Of a stretch of DNA of 64,000 bases, positions 38,091 to 48,463 are shown piece by piece. Position numbers and translations under genes: made by a program. Position 1 is the first letter of the stretch, and each line of letters begins with the position of its first letter. The notes under the pieces are model-generated. The model searched no databases and was not told the DNA's origin. It saw nothing but the letters and a program-made list of their open reading frames with translations. The DNA comes from Ancylostoma caninum (lineage: Eukaryota; Nematoda; Chromadorea; Rhabditida; Ancylostomatidae): positions 722,728-786,727 of the forward strand of contig JBAJFG010000614.1 in assembly GCA_037903475.1 (NCBI GenBank). The letters are read 5' to 3'.

Positions 38091-39463
38091 ATGACTTCGG
38101 TGTTTAGTGATTGTGTTGTGAGTACATGGCTCTCTTTCCACTACCTGTATTACTACCTGAAATTGATCGCGTTAACTTCAACTATTCCTCAGATATCGTT
38201 GCTTCTGTTCGAGATGGTGATAGCGCAAGTGCCAGGACAAAACAATCCCGGTGGGAATAACGCTGGAAGTCCCAGTGGGCCAGCAGCGCCACCACCGCCA
38301 GCACCGACAGGACCGCAAGGACCGCCAGTGGCGCCAGCACCTTCAGGACCGGGTGGATCGCAAGTGCCGCCAGTAGCGTCGCCAACGCCAGGACCGGCTG
38401 GAACGCAGGTGCCGCCAACGCCAGGACCAGCTGGATCGCCCGCTCCGCCACCGAGTAGTGTGACGAATGTGCCCACGGCTGCGACTACAGCACAGCCAAC
38501 CAGACCGCCATGGCCTAGTGAGTAAATCCTTCTTCTAACATGACCTGTATCAAATATGAGAATTTTCAACTGAATTATAAGAACCAAACTGTGGAAATCC
38601 GGCTCTCAACAACGCCATGAGGAATGTGTTCCTTAACATGCACAACGATTTCAGGTAATGCAGATCAGAACGTGGTTCTGTTCTACATTAGTTTAAATCA
38701 CATTTATTCAGGGGGAAAGTAGCAAGAGGACAAACAGAAGTTAGTGCGGGTTGGGGAATTGCTCCTCCAGCAGCTCTTATGTACCGTATGGTGAGAATCA
38801 ACCCAGTATTTCCTATGCAAAACTCGATTTATTCAAAAAATAAACTAATTCAGAAATACGACTGCAATGCGGAGTCTTACGCGCAGCAGTCAGTAGCTAA
38901 CTGCAGAAGAACTGAGCTGCCTGCTTATGCGACGGGAGGACACAAACAGAACCTTTTCGTTCTCAACCTTGCACAAGCCAATCCAAAAGCAGTCATCCAC
39001 TATGTAAGTCCACATCCTCAAACATCTTCTGTATATCACACTGGTGCCTTTTTAAGGCGCTTTCACAATGGTGGAGCCAGTTGGCAAGATTTGGTATGCG
39101 GTCGAACATGATGTTCTATCAAAGCGAGTATAATCGTGGGGCACGGAATGTCCTGAGTTGGGCTAAGGTAAACTTTGATACAAATTCTTTTCTACATCAA
39201 TCCTAAATATTCCATTTTAGATGGCGTGGTGGAACAATAGAAGAGTTGGATGCAGCGTGAAACACTGTGGATCATTTCATGTAGTCTCTTGCATGTACAG
39301 CCCTGGGTGAGAATGAAATAGAGGGAAACAAAACTTTCTAGACAATGACAATGATTGACATTTCAGAGGTCTCAACGTCAATCAGCATGTCTACCGTGTC
39401 GGAGCAGTATGCTCTGATTGCCCACGTGGTCAGTGTGATGGACAGGCTCTGTGTCGATGGTGA
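38091..39463 (+). CDS. Secreted CAP/SCP-domain (ASP-like) protein 1, seven exons
   Basis: Exons 38091-38117, 38193-38517, 38582-38654, 38712-39003, 39057-39167, 39221-39306 and 39367-39463 join in frame to 336 residues; introns are 53-75 bp with GT/AG ends. Residues 1-20 form a signal peptide. Residues 22-117 are a Pro/Gly/Ala-rich stalk of repeated TPGPAG and APTGPQGPP type words. The CAP domain runs from C121 to the end, with HNDFR (138-142), YDCNAESYAQQ, QWWSQL (243-248), LSWAKMAWW (272-280) and SCMYSPGG near the CAP2 site, and ten cysteines, as expected for a single-domain ASP. The usual CAP tetrad is not conserved: Gln221 and Gln247 replace the two Glu, Ser273 replaces the His of the CAP1 motif. 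ASP proteins are secreted by parasitic nematodes, in several cases at the host interface; the molecular role here is not inferable. CAP gene 2 has the same exon structure, which supports this model. It could also be called VAP/SCP-TAPS. Confidence 0.92.
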
Positions 39464-41620
39464 TTTCAACAGGGTTAATGCGAGCTTCTTCACGAACTTT
39501 GACATTTTTGTTGAAAAGAGACAGCCTGATTATTTTTCTCGGAAAGAAATGAATTGTCTAAAATGAGCACCCGGTGAAATCATATCTTAAATCTGAACAC
39601 CTGTCAGAGAATCGATGGCTTTCCTTCACTTTAAGCCTAAACAGTTCCCATGAATTTCATGCGTAACCTTGTGGTACGCTTTGCGTGACTTTTGCTTTGT
39701 CGCTTACTTGGAATGGTATTAGCAATACTGGTGTCAGTGTGGGCAATTCCTAAACAGACCGGTTTGGTTAACGAGTGAACTACTTGCGACTGGACTCATA
39801 GCGTTTCCATGAAACTTGTGATCTTCCTGACATTCAGAAATGGACGAGCTTTCTGGTGGGAATAGAAATAATTTGTCCAAGCAGTGCAGCAGCCAGCATC
39901 CTGCGAGCAAGATAACACTTTCTACTCCAGAAGAGTCGCAGTCTCTCAATGGGTAGGAATCTCAGAATCACGTTCATGTTGTTTCCCACTAGTAGTGATT
40001 TGAATTTCTCAGAACGTGAGGGGAAGACAGAGAGGGGAAGAAACAACAGCAAGGGAGAAAAAGGAGGGAAAGAGACCGCATACATGGCGACAAATATGGT
40101 AGTAAAAAAGACTCTTTTCCTAGTGTTACATCTATTCCTCACTGCTCTCTCTTGTTTTCTCTCATTGCCGTTCTAGTATACATGTCGAGTAACTGTTCCT
40201 ACATACAGTGTCTAGGTTACCTTTCCATCAGTGGTGATAGCAGATAAGAGAGTTGTGGAGAAGTCATTTCATCATCCCCCCACCTTTAGAGAACATTTTA
40301 TAAGGAAGTCAAATTCTGTCCAAGCATATTTTCTATTCGCAAATTTTCTAAAAATATTCAAATACAGAGCCTGTCTTTCATTCCACTTTCGAAGTTTTCA
40401 TTTCAATATCAGGTGGTATTCTCTAATTTGTGTGATTAATACACTATTATCGTCACTTATCTATGTATCATAAACTTATTGCCAGTAATTCTGAAGTATT
40501 GCTTTCTGGGGACGCGTGGCGCTGTCACGCGATTGGATCGTTCAATCGCGCAAGTGGTCAATCCTGTCATCCATCTCTCCCGGGTCGGTCAATTGGTAAC
40601 AGAGGTGTCTGGGAGGATGAAGCACTGAAGCAGTACGGTTGCAGGAGATACGTTCCCCAATCACGGCCAGAGCCTGCCGCGCACCACGAGTCCTCTCGTC
40701 CTCTGCGTCTCCAGTTACTAACGAATCCCTGTACTGCTTCCACCCACCCCCCCCCCCTGTCTTTGCTCTAGGCCTTCGCGGCCGCCGCGATGCTGGTGGG
40801 GAACGTATCTCATGTAATCACGCAGTACATCGGATGCCCTTCAGTGTCACTGTATAAGGCACATATGCATTCAATGCTTCTTCTGCTCCCAGATGAAGTT
40901 GAATGCGCATATCACAGACGAGATTGATTGATGCCGACCTCCTCACTTTATCACTCTATTGCTCCTTAGCGGAGTTAGGGTCCTTCCGCTGAAAATTATG
41001 GGTGTCGATTATGAGGTAGTACGATAATGAGAGATGTGGTAGGACTGGTGAAACTGCTCTTCACTTCTCTCATCAAAGAATGCTTAGTACGTCACAAACT
41101 CAAATTTATTGCAGATGTCTTTCTCTAGTATATTCTCTCAGTTATAGACTTAAATCCACAACAAAATTGAAAAGTTTCTTGAAATTAAGGAATCTTTTTC
41201 CGAATGTTTCAAGTGTCCCATTTCTGACCTAGAGATAATTTTTCTCTCCAACGCCACCGCCTCTCCTTTTCGATTGCAGTCGCCACTAATTCATCATTAC
41301 TCATGCCCACTGTTCCTGTATATGTACATATATACAGCCAATTTTTTAAATGTCATCCACACTTTTACTTATCCTCTCCCTACCCGGCTGCTATTTTTAA
41401 CAAATCTAGTAAAGTGTGAGATGTTGAAGTGGGTGACGTCAAGGTGAAGTAAGAGCGCTCGACAGAATAATGGGCGTAGGAAGGTGTCTGTCAGCAACAG
41501 CAGTTGGTGCAAACGATAGTGATCACAAATTGCCGTAATGCTCTGTAGCAGTACTATGCTATACAATGCGAAGATCATGTTAATCGCAACCTGCAGCTGA
41601 CAAACATTCATCAAACCCGC
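39464..41620. other. 3' flank of CAP gene 1 and gene-free spacer
   Basis: 39464 to about 39910 is similar to the 3' flank of CAP gene 2 (50086 down to about 49600), marking the end of the inverted duplication. No AATAAA signal is obvious. The rest (39911-41620) has short frames, a poly-C run near 40747 and a small GC-rich patch near 40780, but no supported gene. Confidence 0.6.
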
Positions 41621-41624
41621 TTAA

Positions 41625-42259
41625 CCCATTGGCGACCGCGTGGCTCACCGGTGAGCCGCGCTTTTTTGGTCGCGTGGGACCGTTCGGCTCACCGGTGAGC
41701 CGCGCCACTATTATCAAGTACTGGACCTTATTTTCGAACTATTTTGTAGTATTTCCATATAAAATGTGTACAATATTTCCTAATAAGGTCTAAAACAACT
41801 GTGCTTCAAGAAAGAGTTCTCCTTTATCGCGACAAATATCATGAGAAGGATGAGATTTTGAAATCGAGGGAGATTGCTTTACATTTTTTGTGTAGTGGAT
41901 GGAAATATTCTGAAGAAAAGCCACGTTTCCCACATAAAAACACGTTCACTACATCTTGCACTTCCTTATCCGTCAGGTTAGAGCAGTACGAACGCCACAC
42001 TTTCTGAACATTCCCTTATAACACTAAAAACACCTTCTACAAACTTCCTTCGGCTCTAATGGAATCCAGATGCGTTTAGATTCTCTCCTTTTCTTGGTCC
42101 GATGATATTAGTATCTTCTGGAACTAGATTCGAAATTGTTTCTGCAAAAGACTTAATTATCTTATCGTAACGGTGTGGAACTCCGCGGGCGCCGCACTCT
42201 TGAAAGGGGCGTTGGTCCCACGCGCCAGGCACGCGAAAATGAGCGCGGTCGTCAATGGG
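41625..42259. mobile_element. piggyBac-type non-autonomous element (MITE), 635 bp
   Basis: Flanked by TTAA on both sides (41621-41624 and 42260-42263), the target duplication typical of piggyBac. The terminal repeats start with CCC and match at 15 of 16 positions (CCCATTGGCGACCGCG against CCCATTGACGACCGCG). The left end carries the perfect 16-bp palindrome GGCTCACCGGTGAGCC twice (41642-41657, 41686-41701). CGCGTGGGACC recurs as a subterminal inverted word on the right. No transposase frame was recognised. Confidence 0.85.
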
Positions 42260-42263
42260 TTAA

Positions 42264-43618
42264 AAACGAGTTTGCCGTCGATGCAGATTCTTCGGCTGAG
42301 ATCGGCTACAGCTTCGGCAGCGAGCCAGCTAATGCGCAGGCATGCGTAATAACTGCCGCTTTTCGAACACAAAGCACCCTGCCGGAAATCGGCTACTTCT
42401 GATCCCATCATCAGAGTGGAGGGATCGACTGAATTCAATTTCCGGTCACTGACAAATGAATGTAGAAGTCAGCTATCGGCCACTTAAAGAATTTTCTGAT
42501 GGGGAAAGGCATTGATTTGAACTTTTCTATCCCAGTTGTGCACTGGAATTAATGAAGAAACGTTGGATAATTCAATAGGAGCAGCATGCCTTACACATCC
42601 ACCTGGATCAACAGTTTCGAGAGGTTATTCAGTTTCTTGTTTATTTGTTTACCCTAGGAACTGTGCACGACCAAATTCGTGGGCGAGATTTCGCGCTAAT
42701 GCGCGCTACTCTGAGAGACGGAATTAAAATCAACTGCAAAGAATTGCTGAATCGATAGTATTCCCAATATGTGCTTGCTAGCCACTTGTGTGCATAATCG
42801 AGATGATGAACATTGTGTAACCTGTGTAGCACAAGTTACGTACATGTTTTTGTCCCTGCTGTCGATATAGTACTAAGTTACTAGACTTGCATGTTTGACC
42901 CACTCTAGATGTCAAATCTCTACAAAAGTTCCTCTTCTACTGCACACAAATCTCCTATTACCATATGTAAATCATGGTAGTGCAACAAAATTTTCTAGAG
43001 CGCAGACGTAGGGGGACTAGCACGTGATCGCATGCGCTGGCCATGAGACTCAGTTATAGACTGGGCAGCGGCCACGAGGATGCGAAGCAGACGGGGCATT
43101 CGGCCGATGTTTCGTCATAGGTGCATAGACGTAGTGGAAGTAGGGTACATTCGGGATTTCGCGGCGGGACCAGCAGCTAGCGGTCTCGAGCCCTCCAGGC
43201 GAGACAGTGTTTACAACAATTTGACGATCCGGAGCAGAGTCGCCCCTCTGCTGGAGCTTTGTTGTTGACTTCACTCAACTTTGGAACATTGGACGATAAC
43301 CACTTCGAAAAGAAGTGTGCATACCGTGGAGGATGTATCGAAGAATTCACTCGGTGTCCTCACTTGGGATATACTCCTTGCGCACTATGCAGCTTGAAGA
43401 TCTGTGTTTTTAAGAAGTACAATCGAATACACAGGACGAAGGACGCGTCATCATAAGCTGTTGTAACATTCTCTGAAACAAACAGTGCAACTTGTGCAGT
43501 TGATCAAACTTTCTAAATATTTCCTAACTTTGTTCCTTTCAAGATTTGCAAAGAGTGCGGCTGCAGTGATGACGGACAGATGAGCCGAGGCCTCGTAGTC
43601 CAGAAAAACATCATGATG
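42264..43618. other. Gene-free stretch with one Cys-rich frame
   Basis: A plus frame at 43259-43455 encodes a Cys-rich peptide (seven Cys in about 45 residues, including a CAYRGGC word) and a further Cys-rich piece (ICKECGCSDD) follows at about 43543. They could be exons of a small secreted protein, but no start, signal peptide or consistent splice model was found. Nothing else is supported. Confidence 0.3.
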
Positions 43619-44050
43619 GGTGTCCACCGATTGAGAAAGAGTCTGCCGTGGTCCCGTAGTGGAAAAACGGCAGGATACGGGTCCATCGATGGAGATTGCT
43701 TCTGCAGGGGCCCATTAACGAAGAAATGCCAGGCGACGAGTCCACGGATGGGGATTGGGTCCCTTCTGGCCCAATACTGGAGAAAGCGCCAGGATACGGG
43801 TCCACGGATGGAGACTCGGCCCGCAAGGGGCCGATTAGTGGGGAAAGCGCCGGGATACGAGTCCCACCGATGAATCGAGTCTGCGCTGGCCCAGTAGTGG
43901 GAAGAACGCGAGGATAGAGATATACAAATGGAGGATGGGTCTCCTCTGGCATAACAGTGGGATAAGCGCCAGGATACGGGTGCACTGCTGGAGAAGGGGT
44001 CCGAAGTGGCCCAATTGTGGGGAAAAACAACAAGATGTACGTCTGCCGGT
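43619..44050. repeat. Minisatellite array C (about 60-bp unit, 7 copies)
   Basis: Seven degenerate units of 59-61 bp with consensus words GATACGGGTCCACCGATGGA, TCTGGCCCAAT-GTGGGGAAA and GCGCCAG. The unit resembles that of arrays A and B near 3-4 kb (GGGTCCACCG, CCCAAAAGTGGGG). Confidence 0.85.
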
Positions 44051-45137
44051 GGAGTAGTGGCACGCTACGCGCTCATGCGTGTCTCAGTCGATCATCCCTT
44101 CTTCCTCTCTGTTGGCTGTTTATAACGGGTCCATAGGTATGTAAGAAATGTGGCAAAAAAGAGCTATCATTATATCGGAAATTAGCTTTACACGTAGATG
44201 CGTAGTTAGGAATTTGCAGGCAAGGCTAGGATCGCGAGAAGACTCGAAACCCGACATTGGCGAGGCGGCCAGACCAGTAGAGTATACGCAACTCATAAGG
44301 AGAATTTCGTATTTGAGCTCAGCTAATGATTAGTTTTGCTTTTTTTGCCGATTTCCTAAGCATTTCACACGTGTGAAGCTTTTGCACATGCCTCAAGTGG
44401 CTGCCCCACCCCAATTTCTAGCGTCCCGAAGGGGCGCTAGTCAATAGAAATTATGGATTCATAGTTTCGTGCAAAATACTTGTCAGTTTCGGGTTCAGTT
44501 CGTCGAATAACTCTAACATACAGAGATCTTAATCAGCACTTCCTCTGAAGCAGCGAAAAAAACAAAATCAGTAACGATTGAAAATACGCACACCGCACCA
44601 TACCACACCACGCCATACCATACCAAACCATACCATACCATACCATACCATACCATACCATACCATACCATACCATACCATACCATGCCATACCACACCA
44701 CACCACACACGGAATACGAAATGCGAAATGCTTTTTTGAGGGCTAGGGAAATGTAGGTAGACTTCTCCCGCACTCTCTTCTCTACCACTACCACGTCTGA
44801 TGAAGAGGTATGTACTGGGTGACTGTTAAGTATGGATTGCTCAATTTTCGAAACTCCTTCTCCAAATAAGTAAGGTATTGCGATGCCATATTGTTTACTT
44901 TTTTGCGCAGGCATTGACCATCACCAGGTAAAGGCCTTGCTCTAAAAAGTCTGATTCCGCATAGGTGCTGGCCCTCAGTCGCCCCTCAAGTAAGACTTTT
45001 GTCGGCCGCAAGAGATTGACGTCGGTCTTGCTTCACTCCCTCTCAAATGCTATCCTGAGGGGGTTCACACCTTCGTGGCTAGTAGCGAACATCTTGGCCT
45101 CTAAGAAGCTCCAAAAAAAAGTAGCCCAGCGCATTGG
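44051..45137. other. Gene-free stretch including a (TACCA)n array
   Basis: 44598-44706 is a pentanucleotide array (CCATA/TACCA units, about 20 copies with variants). Its reverse strand gives a meaningless Trp-Tyr-Gly-Met-Val frame. No gene is supported elsewhere. Confidence 0.6.
44598..44706. repeat. (TACCA)n pentanucleotide microsatellite
   Basis: Uniform CATAC-CATAC core of about 70 bp with edge variants (CACAC, AAACC). Simple sequence repeat. Confidence 0.9.
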
Positions 45138-46230
45138 AATCAGGGAGTAGGAGGACCGTATATCTTAGCCTTACCAACAGGAAAGTCAGGGTCACAGAAG
45201 GCAAAAGTGGATTTTGTGGCCAGATGTGGGGCCCACTTTTGATATAAGGTGAACCTCTTTCTGCAGCCGTGTCTGCTGGTCCGTGGAAGGAGTACATAGT
45301 GTAAGATGGCTTCCTGATGAAAACAGGCGTGTCGGCAATTTTGTCACGAAAATCAGAGAAGAGGCCTTCCTGAAGTGAATTCATCCCAGACCATAGGAGA
45401 CTAAAGAAAAAGAGCTCATTTGCTTATCACTTATTCCTCCACTGTATTATGATACACTGACAGTGGTCGCGTTGGCTCCCACAAAATTCGTGCAGTCATT
45501 ACAGTGTAAACTTTTCCGTCTGTAAAAGCAAGGTTGAGGAGACGGCCACGAAGATTTCTTTTGGAAACTTTTTTGCCTAATTCAAAAGTTCCCTGTTCAC
45601 CCAACCTTACAGTGTGCTGTTTCAAACGTTCAATGACTGCGCAGCCCCAGCCCAAGTTTCGCGATCTTCTGAGCAGTGTCTGTGGAGATATCCGAGTTAG
45701 AAGCCACGCGATTCAATGTGAAGGAATTGTCGCAGGCGATGCACTTCTCGATGATGCCACCTCAACGTGAAGTGCGAATGGATCGAGGTCGCTCTGGTTT
45801 CTGGAGTGGAGCAATACGGCCTGTCTCCCTTTGATGTTTGACAATATTCCCTTCTGTTAGTGCGGAGAAATCAGAGCGTTTAGCAAATTCAGTAACATGG
45901 AGTGTGCAACCACTGAGGTCCACTGATGGCAGTATATGAGGAAATCGTTTTATAACCAGGGTCAAGCATGACGATGGGAAAAACCGACCTTCAATACGAC
46001 CCCCCCCCCTATTCCCTCGTCCAACCCCCACGTTTTCACGACCCCCCCCCCCCCTTTTGCTCCCACATGTTTTCTCTGTACACTGAAACACTGAACAGTT
46101 TCAAGGAAGAACACGCAAAAGAAACACATTAAAAACCCAAAATCGGAACTAAAACATCGTTGAGGTCGATATATGTCCTTCCTTATCCGATCGGACCATA
46201 GTGCCAGCAGTCATACCGTGTCAAAACAGG

Positions 46231-46310
46231 ACTGATTGGCAGCGCATGCGAGGAATCAGTTTCAGCGTTGGCATTTGCGCGCCCACGGGTTCGATTCCCA
46301 GCGCCTCCAA
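46231..46310 (+). other. tRNA-like promoter segment, left arm of the foldback
   Basis: A perfect B box (GGTTCGATTCC, 46288-46298) follows an A-box-like TTGGCAGCGCATG (about 46236-46248) at roughly tRNA spacing, and a short GCGCC end follows. The cloverleaf is not complete, so this is a tRNA-derived or SINE-like segment, not a working tRNA gene. Confidence 0.5.
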
Positions 46311-46619
46311 AAAATTTTTGCACAGGTTGGAACCGTTCAGGATTTAGTGTAGAGTGGAGAGGAGGGAAAGACTTAAAAATGAAGTGAGGGAGGCGAAGTC
46401 GATCGATAACACATGCTAGAATTCGCCTACAGGGGACGCCAGTTTGTGGAAAACTAGGGTTACTTATACCTCGCACTGAGGTTCTCTGACTCAAAATCAG
46501 CGAATGTTTTTCTATCTGTCCATATAGGACGACCAGCTCTATCTTCTGCCAGAGTTTCAATTTTCTAGATCTTCATATGCTTTTGGGAGCTCGATGGGAA
46601 ATCGATGGGAAATTTGGCG

Positions 46620-46990
46620 AATTTCCCATCGATTTCCCATCTAAATTGCGGGAAAACGAGCGAACTTCGTGGAGCCAGATTCTGTATTCAGGTGGGAAAT
46701 TTTCTCAACTAGAACTCATAGAAGAAAAGTTTTTGTGATATCTGCAAATTGCTTCTCAGTGATTTGCCAAAGAGATTTACTCCATTTTCACAATCTGTTC
46801 AAATTGCGAGGTTTTCACTTCTTCAACTCCTATAAAGAGAGTTTGCCTTTCACCGAAATTTCACTACCTTCACGTAATAGAGCTCCAAGCATTGATTCTT
46901 CGTCCCCATTATCGCACCCCAATAATTGCTCCTGCTTGCGTGAGTTAGATGGGAAATTTCCCCTCGGAGACCCAAAAAATTGACAAATTT
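46620..46990. other. Loop region of the foldback element
   Basis: The spacer between the arms begins with repeated GATGGGAAAT/ATTTCCCATC words that are themselves inverted. No gene is supported. Confidence 0.6.
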
Positions 46991-47284
46991 CCCATCGAGC
47001 TCCCAAAAGCATATGAAGATCTAGAAAATTAAAACTCTGGCAAAAGGTAGAGCTGGTCGTTCTATATGAATGCGTAGAAAAGCATTTGCTGATTTCGAGT
47101 CAGAGGACTTCAGCACGAGGTCTAGGTCACCCTACTTTTCCACGTTCTGACGGGCCCTGCAGGCGAATCCTAGCATGTGCAATCGATAGATTGCGCTACC
47201 CACACTCTATTTTTTAAACATTTCCACCTCGCAACTCCACATTTGGTTCTGAAGTGATTCCGACCCGTGCAAAAATTTATGAAA

Positions 47285-47350
47285 GGCGCCGGGGATCGAA
47301 CCTGTGAGTGCGCTTGAGCGGATTCCTCTCATACGCTTCCAACCAGTCCT
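47285..47350 (-). other. tRNA-like promoter segment, right arm of the foldback
   Basis: Reverse-strand partner of the left segment: B box GGTTCGATCCC (47302-47292) preceded by GGTTGGAAGCGTATG (about 47345-47331). Both tRNA-like segments read inward toward the loop. Confidence 0.5.
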
Positions 47351-47714
47351 GCTTTAACTCGATGTGACATGATCATTCTTGGGCGGAACGTCATTTGTCA
47401 TGCCATAAAACAATCATGAATTCACATTCAATGGTCAAGCCACCCCTCTACGTACCCCACCCACACCTCTCCTACACGACCCCCTCCCCCTTCCCAGCCC
47501 CCTCCCATACGACCCCCTCATGGGAAATCCCCATCGGACGCTTGACCCTGTTTATAACTTCTGGAAGAATCCAAGCAGGGGAACCAAAATTCTCATGCTG
47601 ACCATGAAAGCCACTAGTTATCGTATCATCACAAGATTTAGGTGATAGCTGCTTTCCTATTTCCTTTTTCACCTTCAAAAAATGCGATCCATACTTAACA
47701 GCCACTCTGTATAG

Positions 47715-48463
47715 GGATAGGGAAGGATAGGGAAGTTCGAGTTAGGAGACCGGAACGAAAACGGTAGTCGTCTCGCTGGGCTTCTGTCCTCTGCACGCTT
47801 CTTCCATGGAAATTCCATTTTCATGAAGAAGGAACACCGCCGGTGGACTTGGGAATCACCCAACGGAACGGCTCGTACGGAGATCGACCACATACTTACC
47901 AACCGAAGGTGTCTATTTGATATTTCAGTAGTACCATCATTCTGTTGTGGATCCGATCACCGTCTCCTTCGTGCAAAAATCCGATTCAGCTGCAAGATGG
48001 AAAACAACATTTGCCACCGCGGAGGAAGAAAAGGAGTCGTATATGACGATGCCGCCCTTGCTGAGTCTCTTTCCGAACACGACCGGCATATCATGGAAGA
48101 CCCTACCGAGGACTACGAGTTGCTCCTAGAAAAACTAAGAATCTGTGCTGAGCGCGCCTCAAAACCCCGAACAACAAACTTGGAACGCATTTCGAAGGCC
48201 ACCGAAGAACTGTTCGTTAAAAGAACGGCCTTGAGGCTTGATCCGAATGCATCCCACATTGAGCAGTTGGTAGCCAATGCCAGCTGCAGAAAAGCATTGC
48301 AGGAGGATCTGCAGAAGTTCAGGCGGAGGAAGGTTCTGGAAGCATCAGAAGGGAGAAGAATTCTGAAGGAGTGTCGAAAGGACCTTCGCGATTATAATGT
48401 TCCGTTGACAGCCCTGAATAACGAAGACGGGATTGTCACGTTTTCCCATCATGAGATGGGATC
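47715..48463 (+). pseudogene. RTE-type LINE fragment (endonuclease end plus linker)
   Basis: Forward frame shows the C-terminal half of an RTE apurinic endonuclease and the following linker: ELGDRNENGSRLAGLLSSA, RRWTWESPNGTARTEIDHIL, then GSDHRLLRAKIRFS with the conserved SDH, then an RASKPRTTNLERISKATEEL segment and DLRDYNVPLTALNNEDG. The nucleotide frame is open through to 48476, but the reverse transcriptase is absent: LINE similarity stops at about 48463, where copy 2 of the unrecognised repeat begins. The 5' end is also cut, directly against copy 1 of that repeat. Such RTE sequences are common in strongylid nematodes. Dead fragment. Confidence 0.85.

Larger units (their letters stand above)
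45957..47550. mobile_element. hAT-type non-autonomous foldback element, 1594 bp
   Basis: Ends CAGGGTCAAGC and GCTTGACCCTG are exact inverted repeats with weaker similarity for another 10 bp. They are flanked by the 8-bp direct duplication TTTATAAC (45949-45956 and 47551-47558), the hAT hallmark. The related copy at about 49270-49277 is the uninterrupted site (TTTATAAC once, followed by TTCTGGA as at 47559). Inside are inverted arms of more than 400 bp (about 46230-46605 and 46995-47350), each starting with a tRNA-like segment. C-rich runs lie just inside the left end. No transposase frame recognised. Confidence 0.85.
45138..47710 (-). pseudogene. Unrecognised coding repeat, copy 1, split by a hAT-type element
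   Basis: Two parts, 45138-45956 and 47551-47710, align in the same orientation with copy 2 at 48464-49437. On the minus strand they encode a basic protein: KYGSHFLKVKKEIGKQLSP (47.6 kb), then VIKRFPHILPSVDLSGCTLH (45.9 kb), then a conserved NLRGRLLNLAFTDGKVYTVM block ending HNTVEE-stop near 45431. Differences from copy 2 are largely silent or conservative, showing past coding constraint. Frameshifts and stops break it now. I do not recognise the family; a transposon-encoded accessory or gag-like protein is possible. The first 433 bp are identical to copy 2. Confidence 0.6.

Noticed and set aside
38182..38587. Gly/Ala-rich minus-strand frames
   Set aside because: They are shadows of the Pro/Gly-rich exon 2 of CAP gene 1.
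38779..39111. 110-codon frame as an independent gene
   Set aside because: It is exon 4 of CAP gene 1 read through intron 4 into a wrong frame; the spliced model gives the correct CAP sequence. The same applies to 50439-50771.
43619..44050. CRISPR-like array
   Set aside because: Units are degenerate end-to-end tandem repeats without unique spacers, in a eukaryotic context.
44513..44914. 133-codon minus frame with Trp-Tyr-Gly-Met-Val repeats
   Set aside because: It is a reading of the (TACCA)n microsatellite.
46231..47350. Two functional tRNA genes
   Set aside because: B boxes are perfect but no complete cloverleaf or acceptor stem was found; both are arms of a foldback element.
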